A stretch of 64,000 nucleotides of DNA, taken from assembly GCA_039881145.1 (NCBI GenBank), contig JAYKKI010000037.1, forward strand, positions 13,775,501 through 13,839,500. The letters run 5' to 3'. The first letter of the stretch is position 1. The number at the start of each line of letters is the position of its first letter. Shown here piece by piece: positions 12,813 through 25,812 of this stretch. The notes below the pieces were generated by a model. The model did no database searches. It was not told the DNA's origin and saw only the letters and a list, made by a program, of their open reading frames with translations. The stretch is from Druceiella hillmani (taxonomy: Eukaryota > Arthropoda > Insecta > Lepidoptera > Hepialidae). Both the position numbers and the translations under genes were made by a program.

Positions 12813-13790
12813 ATTTCGTTTTCTTCACAGTTTTCGACCACTTCATCACTTTATCTAACATCCATATTTATAAAGCTAAATGGTGAAATCCCTTTTAAAA
12901 TGCTGCCGTCCAATCTTTCCCAGCACATCTGTTTTTTTTCGAACGGTATAGTATCTATGCCCTAAGTATTCTGCATATCCATTAACATTTTACTATTGTC
13001 AATTAAGTTTTCAGAAAACACTTTAACATTAACACTTGCTCATTTGGAAAAAACCTATGCACTAGTGTACTTGGATCCGTGCAAGTTAGAATATAGAGCT
13101 TCATTTTTTCAAAGTTCCGGAATTGTTCAATGCTATTTTGCAAACTTGCAGGACTGATGCTTTATTTTTCAGCTTCTTTCCGGATAGACGATGTCTACGA
13201 TATTATTTCGAATCTAGCAGTTTCAAAGTTTTCCTCATTAGTACTGCTTCTATTAGCCTTAGATTCATAAATTCGCACTTTTTGGGAAAAAAGAGAAGAA
13301 CCAGTTAAAATTTACAGACTTTCCCGGTCTTATTAATAAATACGGTGTAGCGCGAGAGTAACTTTACTCCGAGGTTAATCGCAGTATTTGTAAAAATTCA
13401 TATTAATAAACGCAGAGTAAAGAAAATTCCGCTAATACGGTTAGTCTCGAACTAAAATTTAGAACGAGGTGGGGTGTACAGAGTAACAATAAGAGGGGTC
13501 ACCGGAAGTCGAAAATTTGAAACGCTAATGTCGGATTCCTGAGCAGAGGACATTTAGACGTATTCAACTTGCGGGTTTCCGGCTGGGCGCCATACTTTTT
13601 CTCGCTGTCTAGTGTATAACACAAGCATGGCATTACTTCGTATTGAAAAAGTACAATATTGAAAATTCTTGTGTGGCCTCTCGCATATATTTTCTACGGA
13701 GAAATTTGATTTTTAATACTGTTTTTTATAAGTATTTTCCTATTCATTTACGTACCAATAAGTTATTTTTATTGTATTATCGTTCATAGT
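12813..13790. other. Transposon-like debris upstream of the THAP gene
   Basis: On the minus strand, broken peptides such as EKMKLYILTCTDPSTLVHRFF and GISPFSFINMDVR suggest an old coding sequence in pieces, with stops and frameshifts. I could not name the family. Confidence 0.3.
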
Positions 13791-13791
13791 A

Positions 13792-15068
13792 ATGGCGTGT
13801 GTTGTAACTGGGTGTCATAACACTCAAAAAACTGCCAAAGAACTGTCATTTTTCAGGCTTCCAAAATGTGAAACTCTGTAAGTATCGTTTGTAGTTTAAT
13901 TTTGTATTACCAAATAAAGATAAGAAAGTACTTTTTAAATTCCGTGAACGTGGTCATTTACACGTGTATAATTATTTTTATAACCACAAATTATATCGTA
14001 ATTTTTGTTTGTTTATTATTATCAAATAATATAAGAAAGTATTTTTAAATTCCGTCAACGTGAACATTTACAACTGAATAACTATGTTATCCATAATTTA
14101 ATACGACATTTTTGTTTTGTTTGCAGGGCGAAGGAATGGTTGAGACTATGTCACCGAGATGAGTTGGCAGCCGGATTTCAAAACCACTGTTACAGAATTT
14201 GCGAGAATAATTTTATAATTCATGATTTTAAAACTATTTCACCTAAAAAATTGTTACAGGTGAATGCAAAGCCGAGTCTAAATTTGCCAACTTCGACCGA
14301 AGATATTACAATGAGAGTGTTGGAACCAGACATGTTGGAACGACTGAGAGACCAGCCGAGTACCAGTTTAGAGGCGGCAGAATTAAGCTATTCCTATAAA
14401 GGGGTATCTAAGGTAATTTATCAGTAAAATTATACATAGTGTAGATAAGATTTGAATTTATGCATAAGGAATTGCACTGACCAGGTAGCATCTTTAACAT
14501 TAAGTATATATAAACTAGTGATACAACTGGTTGTGATTTGATTGAATACTTAATATCAGGCTTATAGACAAATATCTTTACTTTATATAATTCATATTGA
14601 TGCAAGTTTTTAACACTGGGATACAGGTAAACGCTAACCACTTCACTAATTATACATAGTGTATCTTGTAGTATATATTTTCAATTTCAATGATAACTGA
14701 TACGACTAATGTGAGATAAATTATGTATATTTTGTATTAATCATCCAATGTCTGGAGTTGACAGATTATTTGAAAACAGTATCATGGGTTTTTACTGCAT
14801 GCCAGATATAATCATCACTTACCAGTTTATATCCAAATATTATATATGTTTGTGAATTGTTTATGATTATAGGAGGACATACTTGCGGAAGCAGCTTCAA
14901 CTAGAGTCAGTGTTTCAAAGAAAGAGAAGCAGCTAACAAAAACTGAGGAGTTCCACACTTGTTAGAAAGATACATGCACTGAAGAAGACCATCGAACTGT
15001 TGAGGCACAAATTAAGAAGATTGCGGAAACCTAAAAAGTATGATAAATTGGAAAGTTTGTATCTATAA
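13792..15068 (+). pseudogene. THAP-domain protein gene, frameshifted and with a lost zinc ligand
   Basis: Exons 13792-13877, 14127-14412 and 14873 onward splice in phase (donors GTAAGT and GTAATT). The first two encode a THAP zinc-finger DNA-binding domain. It has C-x4-C near the start (MACVVTGCHN), FFRLPK, a KEWLRL helix, YRIC, then an A-x-P box (VNAKPSLNLP, the AVPTIF position). In the C2-C-H ligand set the final histidine of C-x2-H is asparagine here (RICENNF). Read as is, exon 3 stops at 14963. The +1 frame immediately past GAGGAGTTCC continues as a coiled coil (VRKIHALKKTIELLRHKLRR) to a stop at 15066, the usual THAP layout, so one base has been gained. THAP domains occur in host regulators and in P-element/THAP9-type transposases, and no transposase core follows. 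A sequencing error could explain the frameshift but not the lost ligand as well. Confidence 0.75.
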
Positions 15069-17050
15069 GTTTTTTTTTGAATATTGTAGTTTTATTTCAA
15101 GTATCTCCGGTTCGATCCTAACGCATTTTAATTTTTCTTTTTCAATATCATTTTTTATCGAGTGCTCCTCCTCCATCAATTTTTATCGAGTGCTCCTCCT
15201 TCATCTCCATCCGTCGACTGTGTTCAATGTCTTTTAAGGACTTCGAGTGTTTCGAAAGTTTAAGAAATTGATCATTACAATTGTAGTATGCAACTATTCG
15301 CGTACAAATGATAGAATACAATGTTGCACTATTATTACCTGAATGATCCTTGACAGGCGTCGCTGCGTTGAGGAGCTTGCAGGTGTATATTGATTTTGCG
15401 ATTTAAGGACCTAAATAACAATGATATTTGTGTTTGTATATTTTCATTTTATAAACTGTTGTTTTGTGTTTGTGTAGTTTCCTTTATAAACTGATTAACC
15501 TAACAAGTATTTCAATAATTTAGTAAAGCAACAAACGTCGCTTAATGCTTTTGAACTTAATTTTATTGTTAAACATTCAAAATATTTTTAACCAAAAGTA
15601 TATCTCCCAACCATTTATTCTAGGCAATACATTGAAAGATAAGTAAGATGCATTTCTGGTTTAAATTTCAGACTCTGTGATGAGAAGATCAAAATACATG
15701 TCATCCTAAATATTAGCTTTTACCTTTCAGTATGAAACCATGAAATTAAGTAAAAGTATGTATATACCTTTCTTGGAAAGTTAGTGCCCTGATATGGCTT
15801 AAGTATAGGTGTTTTTAATACACCTAAATTTGTTGGCGACTCCCGTAAATAAAAAATAAAACATTTAATATAATATTCAATCAAATAAAGTTAGTGACTT
15901 ACACTACATTTGTTCTATTTATTTTCAGTGTCGAGTAAATTTATTTGTTCTATAACCACTTCATTGGAGACCTATAAACAAATTAAATAACTTATTACAT
16001 TTCTTTACTGTGAGTCTCTAGAGTTATATCTGTTTATTTCAGTGTAGATAAATGCTTACACCGGAATGTTCTGTGTGTCTACAAATGTTTTTGTTACATA
16101 TGCAACTGAATATTATTTTGTTAATACAGCAAGAAACAAATTAGCTTAGTGTCTTAAAGTAAAAAGAGAGGTTAAAAAACCTGCAATAAAAATTAAAAAA
16201 TAATCGGTCCTGTACTAAAGAAATTCAAAATGGGACGAAACAATTATTTATGTTAATTAACGTTCAGTGTCGTGATAAAATTTCTTCTTATTTTCAAGAA
16301 ATTTAAGAGGGCAAAAATGAATGAATGTACCATTAATTTCTTTCACGCATCTCTGAAATCCTACACACAATGATTATATATGCAAATACCTCTGCCTGCG
16401 TTCTCAAGTAAATAGGAAAAAAAATTGTTTCTTTTTTTTCTTATCTTAATGTTTTAAGAGGTGACAACACCAGCAAAAATGGCCCCCTTTTGTTAATAAT
16501 AAACTACTTCGATATTTTAAAATTGCAGTTAATTGAAAATGAAATTAAGTAAAATTAAGTTTTTACGTATGAAAAGTAATCCCCATTTGTTTCTTTTGCA
16601 GTCCAGTGATAGTTTTGCAGGTGGGTATAGCACAAGCCGGCATTTTAAGCTATATTGTCACGTAACCTTTCAGAGCTGTGTCTTAAATTGTACTGAGCCG
16701 TGTTTTGATACTACGCATTTTATGCGTAGTTTTTTGGACACACTATCGCGCGTGTTCTCGCCTACTGGAGTACTCATTATTATAAGTATTCCGGTATAAA
16801 ATCTATTTAACTAATGAAGCGCAATTCGTATTTACGCGTATCTTGCACACTTTGGCAAACCAAGAAGCTGTTATTAACTTCCGCCTACGCACTAATCTTA
16901 ATGGACTAGCAATTTGTTGAACTTTATTGCCTTCTACATCATGCCGCTGTTATACCAATTTTTTAAGAATCCTTTTTTTTCTCCTTCTTATATCCGGCTC
17001 TTGACAGCTCTCATCATAGTGAGAGTCTTTTGACAAGAGTTTGTTTTTTT
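15069..17050. other. AT-rich stretch without a recognisable gene
   Basis: It holds a short direct repeat (TTTTTATCGAGTGCTCCTCC at about 15154-15200) and a small perfect hairpin (CTACGCATTTTATGCGTAG, 16712-16730). An 88-codon open frame at 16533-16799 has no motif I recognise. Nothing else was seen. Confidence 0.5.
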
Positions 17051-17506
17051 TTAATTTCTAACATAATTGAAACTTCTACAAAATGCTTCTAATTTCTTTA
17101 TTTCAGAACTAGGGTCTATTTTGAAAATAAATTTATGCACAAAAGATTGTAAACAGCTCTTGTTAAAAGACACTATTGCAGCTGCACATCGCACACTATA
17201 AAAACCTTGGGGAGAAAAGTTAACTCTCTTTCCTCCTACATATTTGACAACGCGCAAATCAAAACTTTCCCCTAAATTATTCATTCCGTTGCGAATTAAA
17301 CTATAATAACGTAAAGATGATCTACGAGCGGTGTCAGTTATTTTGTGAAAACCAGCACAAACTGTTAATTCGGTAACTAACTTCTCATTATTACGCATAT
17401 TCGCGGTACAAAAATAATACGAACAGTTAGAATGATCGCCAAATATAAGACAGAGCCTATTAATAATATATTTTCTTATATAATCAATACCCATGGGCAT
17501 CTGCAT
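17051..17506 (-). pseudogene. Fragment of a Mutator-like (YqaJ-associated) transposable-element protein
   Basis: This is an open reading frame of 151 codons with no introns. It contains GDHSNCSYYFC (a C-x5-C pair after GDH), then ITDTARRSSLRYYSLI, and a block NLGESFDLRVVKYVGGKRVNFS followed by YSVRCAAAIVSFN. From memory, insect genomes hold many multi-copy uncharacterised proteins with GDH-x-x-C, VGGKRINFS and RC-AAVVSFN in this order, often annotated with a Mutator-like transposase domain and a YqaJ-type nuclease domain downstream. Only the C-terminal part of the transposase region is present; I found no N-terminal half upstream and no nuclease part. It is probably a dead fragment whose frame happens to be open. 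The family assignment is recollection and was not searched. Confidence 0.5.
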
Positions 17507-18315
17507 CTATACATACTATTAACCAATATAAAATATAGAACTAAATATGTATAGCATGTGGATAACAGAGTTGCGAGTATTAAGTACTTTTTCTACGATC
17601 TGTCTGACAATGACAGATACAGAGTTTTTCAATGGCTACTTTCTTCCAATACTGTATGACAAAAGCACAATGCCCTGTATTCCGTGATCATTAAAAACTG
17701 TCTGTGGGGACTTAAAAAAATATTTTGGAAAAACGAAAAGACCTAAAAATAAAAAAAAACGATAGCGATCACGATCGATAACGATCCCCAAACTAGTATC
17801 TATTGAAAAAAAATATAATATCCTTACGTTGAAAAAACCTAATCTTCCCTATTATCTAAGTATTTTTATTTCAAATCAATTTTAATAAAAAAAAATACTT
17901 TGTATTGGTATCTTTAATTTTCTTCATTCTGGAATATATTATATATTGTAATGTCAGTACTTTTAATGTACAAATCTCGCAACTCTGGTGGATAAATGCA
18001 ATGTCAAATTCTAATCACGCGAGTATTTAATTAAATATCCCTCACTCATTGGAAACATACTTAAGGCGCGTTCTACTAGGCGTTCACTACGATAAAAATT
18101 CTAAATACACAGAACATGATTATTGTAAACGCTTAATCGAACGCGCCCTTAGACTGGTTGATGGTTGGCATTATTACTTGGGAATCCCCGCTGTAGCGCG
18201 ACGGATACGGGGGATTTGTAAGCTGATCAATTGTCGGTAATACTCAAATCTGCTTAAACAACGACTTTATTTATTAGATAATTTGTTGCATAGGTTATTA
18301 ATTTTCATTCAAGTT

Positions 18316-20802
18316 ATGAGTGACATAAGACGTTTTTTGTGTAAAAAACGTAATAAACATTTTGATGAAGATGATTCCCCTCATAATAAATCATCCAGGC
18401 CGAATACGGATAAATTGGATAGTCCAGGTATGTTGTGTTGTTGTCTCTACCTGTCATCGAATGTATTATTCATTATCAACATACATAAAAAATGAGACTT
18501 GAAAACAACGAAATAAAGCGTTAATTGATTCGTTCTTTTTTTTATTATATAAGAATTCTTTTTGTTTAAAGGTACGAGTTCTGCGCATAAAGATTCTCAA
18601 GCAGATGCATCGCTCGATTTTTCTAGTAGAAGCACAACAACTAACTTATTGGAAATTGGGTGTGGACTCTGGTTATCAAGTCAATGATGATCTACGTTTG
18701 AAATTACTAAGACATCCTTGGAACCCTAGCAAGACATACAATTTTAAAAATGATGTAAACCTTGATACTATACGGGCTTTCCGACATGAATGGCTTATAA
18801 CATATCCGTGGTTAGCTTACTCAGCTCTAGCAAAACGATCGCTGTGTAGGATATGTGTTTTATTTCGGCCTCCAGTGCAGCGCGGTCTACAAGGACAGTT
18901 CATAGTTTCTCCTTGCTTCAAATATCAAAAGTTTCATGAAGCTGCTCAGTCTCACGCGACAAGTAAGTGGCATTGTGACGCACTGGCTTCGTCAAATACA
19001 TTTGAAAAAATCATGGATAGAAAAGGATTTAGCGTTCATGAATCTTTAAATACAGCATATCACAATGAAGTTGAAGAAAATCGTTTAAAACTTCGATCTA
19101 TCATTTCAGCAATTTTATTTTGCGGGCGACATGATCTTCCACTTCGTGGAAAAATCGACAAGAGTTCTGTTTTTACAGACCTGCTACATTTTTGAGTTGA
19201 CTCGGGAGACGAGATTCTGAAGAATCATTTAGAATCAGGAGCAAAAAATGATTTATACTTATCGCATCAAATTCAAAACGAATTGATTGAAATTTGTTCC
19301 GATGTTCTTAAGAGCAAAATAATTGTGGAGGTGAAATATGCTTCAGCTTTTTCCGTTTTAGCTGATGAGACTGCTGACATTAGTGGCACAGAACAATTAT
19401 CAATTGGTGTTCGATATCTACGTTATGATAAAGATGCTAAAAAACCAATAATTTGTGAAGAATTCCTTGGATATGTACCGGTACAAGAACTAAATGCACA
19501 AGCCATTTCGGAAACTATTACTCACTTTCTGCAAGATTGCTATCTTCATTTAAATAAACTTATTGGTCAAGGATAGGACGGATGTGCTGCAATGGCAGGT
19601 CACATAGGTGGCGTTCAGAAAATTATTAATGATAAATATCCTTTAGCCCTATTTTTCCACTGTGCAAGCCATGTATTGAATCTTGTCATTAATGACCTTA
19701 ATACAGTCAGGAAGTGAGAAATACTGCTGGAACAACAAAGGACATTATAAATTTCTTTCGGGAGAGTACGTTGCGGCGGAGTAAAATTCCGAATATACCA
19801 CTATTTTGTGAAACGCGTTGGACAGCAAAGTACAAAAGTATCAGAATTTTACTGAAAATTTTGTGACTATTATACAAGTTTTAGATGAACTTTTGCGGAT
19901 CGCACCGAATTCTAAAACGAAAACCAAAGCGTATCAGCTCTGAACGACTGCAACTACTCCAACATACATTGTGACACTTTTAATAATTGCTGCTTATTCT
20001 GCCAAACTTGAGCCCGTGTGCAATCAATTACAGGAGTAAATATGGATATAAAGGCAATACATGATCACGTTAATAAATTAACTGATATGCTTCAACCTCA
20101 TCGCGATAATGCATCTATGGAGTTTGCGGTCATTTTTGAGAAAGCTCAGAAAATTTGCGAGAAACTGAACGTTAAATTTAAGCGTCCTCGAGTAGTGGAA
20201 AAACAGACTTACAGATCAAATCACCCATCTGAAACTGTGGAAGAATTTTTCAGAAGATCTATATTTATTCCATACTTAGATTCTATTATTTCTTCACTAA
20301 AAAATCGATTTTCTTCAACACACTAGAAAGCATTTTCGTTTATGCAGCTTCACCCAGAAAATATGAGAAAATTAAACAAATCACAATTTTTATCGATAGC
20401 AGAAGATATACAGAACCTTTACGGAGGTCTTCTCCATAATTTTATTGCCGAGGCTACCACATGGTACGAGGTAATGAAAACAAATGAAGCAAATAATGAG
20501 ATTCTAAATGAATCTGTTGTTGAATACGTAGATGTGATTGCTCAAGCCACTCCTTTGTATGTGAGGCAATTAAAATTGCTTTAACTATTCCAGCAACAAC
20601 ATGTAGCATTGAACGTACATTTAGCACGTTACGACGGGTGAAGACGTGGAATCGCTCAACGATGGGAGATGCGAGGCTAAGCGACCTGTGCATGCTCAGT
20701 GTTCACAGGAAAAGAGTTGTTGAGGATACTGAATTTATTGACAAGGTATTGAACAAATTTGGGCAGCAACCTAGACGCCTTCAATTGTTATTCAAATCGT
20801 AA
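18316..20802 (+). pseudogene. Degraded hAT-superfamily transposase (DUF4371/ZMYM-type)
   Basis: About 2.5 kb of transposase sequence in several frames. It begins MSDIRRFLCKKRNKHF at 18316 and has a possible intron at about 18427-18571. A TTF-type zinc-finger region follows, with DVNLDTIRAFRHEWL, CRICVLFRPP and KWHCDAL (18605-19195). The catalytic half has FSVLADETADIS (first Asp) at about 19350, then GQG-stop-DGCAAMAG at 19568-19590. There the canonical GQGYDG tyrosine codon (TAT) has become TAG, just before the second catalytic Asp. The C-terminal dimerisation region reads CSIERTFSTLRRVKTWNR and ends at 20802. Stops at 19193 and 19574 and several frameshifts make it non-functional. A GC-rich inverted sequence at about 21126-21176 (GGGGGTGCAATTGCACCCCC) may be the right terminal region. 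No left end or 8-bp target duplication was identified. Confidence 0.9.
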
Positions 20803-20974
20803 CTCACTATACCAATAAATTTCTAATCTTTTTTCCATATAAAATTGACTTTGTTGATTTCTTATGAAAATTATATAGCCTATGTTACTCGCACGGTCTT
20901 CACGAATCTAACGACACGTCGTTTGCTAAAATCAGTCAAGCCGTTTGGACTGGAGCGCGTACTATCGAAATGGT

Positions 20975-21052
20975 CATATATACATACATACATACATACA
21001 TACAAACATACATACATATGAACATATACATACATACATATATACATACACT
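20975..21052. repeat. (CATA)n microsatellite
   Basis: Imperfect CATA/TACA tetranucleotide repeats just downstream of the hAT remnant. Confidence 0.9.
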
Positions 21053-21125
21053 CGAAAAGCATTACTCTCCTTCTGGCTCAGTCGGGTAAAAAATATGTAA
21101 TTTTTTTCTATGTATTTTCTTTCCC

Positions 21126-21212
21126 GACAGGGGGGTGCAATTGCACCCCCTTGCACCCCTCTGCCGGAGCCCATGTCAATACCCCAGCGCCCATGTCAAT
21201 ACCCCAGCGCAA
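21126..21212. repeat. GC-rich inverted sequence plus 20-bp tandem duplication
   Basis: GGGGGTGCAATTGCACCCCC is a perfect palindrome at about 21131-21150. It is followed by TTGCACCCCTCTGCCGGAG and two tandem copies of CCCATGTCAATACCCCAGCG (about 21171-21210). The composition differs sharply from the surroundings and may mark the right end of the hAT element. Confidence 0.7.
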
Positions 21213-21518
21213 TTTCAAAAAAATTATCCTTAATAAGGTATCATGTCAATCTTTAAGACATGGGTGGAATATTGATATGACATAAAACTGTCTTTAAATG
21301 TGTAAAACCACTACCGATAGACACTATACCAGCAATAGCTTCTTACTTTGTGTCCATTTTCATCTAACATTTCTGTGTTTTTGTACACTGAACATTGCAT
21401 TTCCTTGAGAAGCAAAGCAAAGTTTCCACCTCACATATCGCAAATAAGTGTGAAATTTTAATATAAGCCTATTTTATTTTCTATTGAAATACGCATGCAA
21501 TACGTATGAAAATAGGAC

Positions 21519-21520
<2 letters not shown>

Positions 21521-21567
<47 letters not shown>

Positions 21568-21568
21568 C

Positions 21569-21604
<36 letters not shown>
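21521..21604. repeat. (TA)n-(GT)n-(TA)n microsatellite
   Basis: A compound tract of TA units, a short GT core and TA units. Confidence 0.95.
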
Positions 21605-22539
21605 GACAATTAAAATAGGAATAAGAATTTAAAAATTCCAAAAAAAGTAACTTCTCTAACACTTTCAACGTCTGCTGAGGCGCTTGTTTCCTCCGCCTCT
21701 GCCCCTAATGTGTGTACTCTTGAAATAAACAATTTAGAATATATTTAATGTTTATAATTGAATTGAATTCCAATTATGAATTAAAGATTCAATTATTTAG
21801 GAGCCAGACTGTTGTAAACGAATATGTCCTAAAATACATAAATATCCCAGAATAATAAATATGATAATATAATATACCGGGGCAATATATATATATATCA
21901 ATAAAACGACATTGTAGAGGCGACAAATACGACATTTGTATTACGACATAGATATTACCTTAAAACCATCTCTCACTTGTATTTCGAAAATTGGGCTCAT
22001 ATATTAAAAAAATCCGTAACATATATATGAATATATATACCTTTGGGTTTCTTATATACCTTTGGGTATATATATACCTTTGGGTTTCTTCTAATACTTA
22101 ATCCTTCAAGGCCTTTTTAAACTTAAGGATCTGCAAACAAAACAAAGTGGGTAATCATTTATTTCCTAAAAACATAGGTTCTTCTTCCAAAGAGACACAG
22201 GACTCGTTGTGACGTTACATTAATTTGCATATATTTGAAAATCATGAATTAGTTATAATAAAATTGAGAAGTGATAAATTTGAGTATCAATGTAACACTA
22301 GAATAACTACGGTAAAGATACTTTAAAATTGTAACATGTACACGTATTTGCAGAAAAACCTGTCAAGTACGAGTAAAACTTGCACTACGAGGGTTTACAT
22401 AGAGTTTCCCTACATAGACAATTATAAACACTTTAGAGCACAAAGTGTTTCTATTAAACAACGCTTCTTTACAAATATTTATTTTTCATAACATAAATAT
22501 ATTGCCTAATTGTGTAAAAACATTTTATATATTTCAAAA

Positions 22540-23400
22540 AGTATAAGATCCTAGGATAATCCCAATAGGTTTTTCTGTTATCTCCTTGTGAGATTTTACC
22601 GACGCCGTTTCTTTCCATTATTTTTGATTCAGTCGTTTCGGAAGTAAGAGAAGAATGTTAGTTTTCGCGTATTTTTTAGAATATCTTGTTAAATATAGAA
22701 TTTAAAATCATAAAAAAATATTAGTATATTCCTCGTAATCAAATGAAACCCATATGAAATATAAAAAAATAAATCTTTTATTTTAACCATCTTTTATTTT
22801 TACATGAATATTTAAAAAAAAATCGCTGGTAAAAATCTTGAGGTTTATAAGATATTACTATGCCAATTTTAAGTTTCTACGTCGCATAGTTACTGACAAA
22901 AATCGGCTGTAAATATAGAAAAACGTAAATATCTTACTATATCTTTCATAAGCATAAAAATATGGTGTACTCATATATTTCAGAAATTATGACAACTACA
23001 GTCATCGCTATAGGTTTCCTACAATATTTACGTGGACTTGTAAAAGCCATGTTTTCAAAATTTTAGGGTTCAGTAGTCTTGAAAATAGGAGGGGAGAGGA
23101 CAGCACATTTTTTAATTTTTAGCATGTCTCCGAAAATGGGATACCTAAAATTATGAAAAAAAATCCTTATATCTAATAGTTTCAAACGATATCTCACACA
23201 AAACATATAATTTCAAAAGAAGTTTCGAATAATTTGACCTTCCCCACGGAAATTTTCATATAAATATTTCCTACTATGCGAAATTTCAAGTTTCTACATC
23301 AAGTGGTTTCTGAGAATAACGGCTGTAACGGACAGACGGGCAGACGCGTGAATAATTTTATAAGGGTTTTGTATTTCCTTCTGAGATAAAGAACCCTAAA
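22540..23400 (-). mobile_element. Interspersed repeat with GGGTTCCGTACC-type end, copy 2
   Basis: This is the reverse-orientation relative of the repeat at 1270-2210. Read on the minus strand it has AGGGTTCTTTATCTC, AACCCTTATAAAAT, GTCTGCCCGTCTGTCCGTTA, and CCACTTGATGTAGAAACTTGAAA from 23400 downward. Later parts also correspond (ACATGGCTTTTACAAGTCC against ACATGGATTCTTAAAAGTCC). It is diverged and has no coding capacity. Boundaries are approximate. Confidence 0.65.
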
Positions 23401-23689
23401 AAAGTAATAAAGAATAAATAGCTTACAATCTTGCCAATTGTGTATTTTTTCCGGTTGCACGCAACCACTTTCTTAAATAATCAATTTGACGGGACATTTA
23501 AAATAAATAGGAAAAATTAGTGTTAACTAACAAGCTCTCAACATATAAAAAGGGTGTCCGTGACCCCTATCTTGCGCATAAGTAATAAAGGTGAAAATGG
23601 GTTGGTAAGTGAGAAGAGAGAGATACTATGTTGCCAAACTTGTGTTGCGTCGCCGTACTCGTTATCGAAGTTCGTGACAGACTAAACTA

Positions 23690-23945
23690 AATGTTTGGCA
23701 TCCAGCGGATAGGTGGACTTGGACCTATACGTTGGCTTCCACATTCACCGGACATCACCCCATTGGACTTCTTCGTGTGGGGATTTATTAAAGGCTTAAG
23801 GGTTTGATAAAGACTGTGACAGTGAAATAGAGATGCGTGAGCGTATTATCGCTGCTTTTGACAAACATAAAAATACCATTAACCAAGATTTCTTTATTTT
23901 TTAGCGTCCACGAACAAACAAAAAAAGTTGTACAAAAATGTATCT
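23690..23945 (+). pseudogene. Tc1/mariner-superfamily transposase remnant
   Basis: The translated segment QRIGGLGPIRWLPHSPDITPLDFFVWGFIKGL matches the last catalytic-Asp region of DDE transposases of this superfamily (W-P-x-x-S-P-D-L-x-P-L-D-F-F-x-W-G). Stops follow within a few codons (V-stop-stop), and downstream pieces are in broken frames. Only the C-terminal part survives. Confidence 0.6.
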
Positions 23946-25736
23946 AAAACTGGGGGCGACATGTTAAAAATGCTTATGTCTTTTAATTTTCATTAATTTG
24001 TGATTTTACAACTTATTTTTACTTCAATCAATTAAAAAAATCAGTGCAATCATAATTTGATTTATCATCCTTGTAGGCCCATGGCAATCATACATATGTG
24101 AGTGATTACTGATTTTATTCTTAGGTAACTACAAAACATGTACATACCTATAAGAGGTGAGCACTCTACACAGATTACCACTCTAAATAGATTAATACTA
24201 TTACTTTACAAATTATTACTATTAAATATAATGTGATGTATACTGCGGTATTTCAAATTACCAAACGCACTTAATTACAAAATCATAGTTGCAAGCGTAA
24301 CCCATACATTCTGCGCACAACCATACGCAATTGTCAAGTCCTTCGATCTTGTTCAAAAACCGCTATCAATGCGAGCGTCGCGAGTGACGAGGCGAGTCTC
24401 GTGGCGAATAGCGAGCGCTCCACAACCCGAAGCGGCGCGAGCGTTAAAAGCTTAGGCTATGTTCACAATAGACTTTTTGTTATTTATTAAAAATCTAACA
24501 TGTCAATATTTTTTTTAATATATGCTCTTTTGCAATCTCCTGGTGAAGCACAGCATAAGGTTTTTTTCGGACAGGAGTCGCGGAATATCAAATAGATAAA
24601 TTTATTTACCTTCATTACGAACAGTCAATCCAACTATAATTACATTAATAGTTTAGCCGATTACACAAATATTTTTGTTCAGAGTGGCCAGTACACACAA
24701 TCGAACACGAGCGCATCTCGTGACCACTCGGCACGTTATGAGAAGCCGTTGTTACCACAGAGTACTCACAGAGAGAGTACTCTATTCTGTGGATGTTACT
24801 ACTTATATGGAAAATACTATTTATATGGACCAGTGAAACTATATTTGATGACGAATAATTTTTCTTTTTCTGTTTTACTATTGCGTTAATATAAATAGTA
24901 TAATAATTTTGATATTTTTTTCATATACAAATTATTATACCACATTTTCTCAGAGTTTAGAGTAAATTTAGCCAAAATGTAGGTTTTTGTCAAAAACATA
25001 AATACGTCCTTAAGTATTTCATATGTTATGTTTTTATTGTAATACTTAATTTAGACATAAATAATTTTATAGCAGTTAAATATATTGTCCGTCAAGTACC
25101 TAAATTCTATCAAACTCAAGTCGGTGTAACTTGGACGAAATGGTCTTTCAAAATATTATATTACTGTTAAAATAAATCTGAAACTGACTAGTTCACGAAA
25201 TTCTGTAAAGGCAACACGATCTATATTCACGATCGTCAATAGATTTTCCTTCTCTTATACACTATAACCATATCGGTATATTCCAGATTCATATAATTAA
25301 AAGTAGGCACATTATTAATACCTGCGTAACGCAAAACTGTCAGTAACAGAAATAAGGAAAATAGAAAGGATCTTGAAATAAATAAAGTGAAATGAAACAA
25401 CAAGTAAAAAATAATATTTAAAATAAATATAGAAAAGATGGAAGTACAAATAAGAAGATAATGAAATAAAAGTAGTCATGCTTTGTAGAATGAATAACAG
25501 TAGATGGACAAGGAAAACAACCAAACGGAAACCATGGGGCGAAAAGAGAAAACATGATATGGCATCATGATATCAAAAAAGTGGCCAGAAGAAGATGAAT
25601 GAACATAGAACAAATAAATAGATATAAAAAGATATGGAGAAGTTTAGTGGGGACAGTGGATACGAACTGCTGAATAAAGTAAGTAGAGGAAGATAGAAAA
25701 ACCCGTTTACGTAATTTACAAACAATAGGATATATG

Positions 25737-25812
25737 AAGAAACAAATAATAACCCAGGTTTTTTGCAGTTATCCCTATAAATGCAAAAAACCTGTGTTAT
25801 TATTTGTTTCTT
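25737..25812. repeat. Near-perfect inverted repeat, about 31-bp arms
   Basis: The left arm AAGAAACAAATAATAACC(C)AGG... pairs with the right arm ...CCTGTGTTATTATTTGTTTCTT, with one mismatch and a loop of about 14 nt. As RNA it would form a long stem in the size range of a small-RNA precursor. It could equally be a minimal foldback element. Confidence 0.75.

Noticed and set aside
16533..16799. 88-codon open frame with several cysteines
   Set aside because: No family match by eye and no supporting splice or context. Treated as chance.
20975..21052. Possible CRISPR-like array from regular CATA spacing
   Set aside because: It is a simple tetranucleotide repeat without spacers, in a eukaryotic genome.
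24340..24460. GC-rich patch considered as a CpG-island promoter
   Set aside because: It consists of short GCGAGCG-type repeats with no gene adjacent (the nearest start is 2 kb away). More likely an old repeat.
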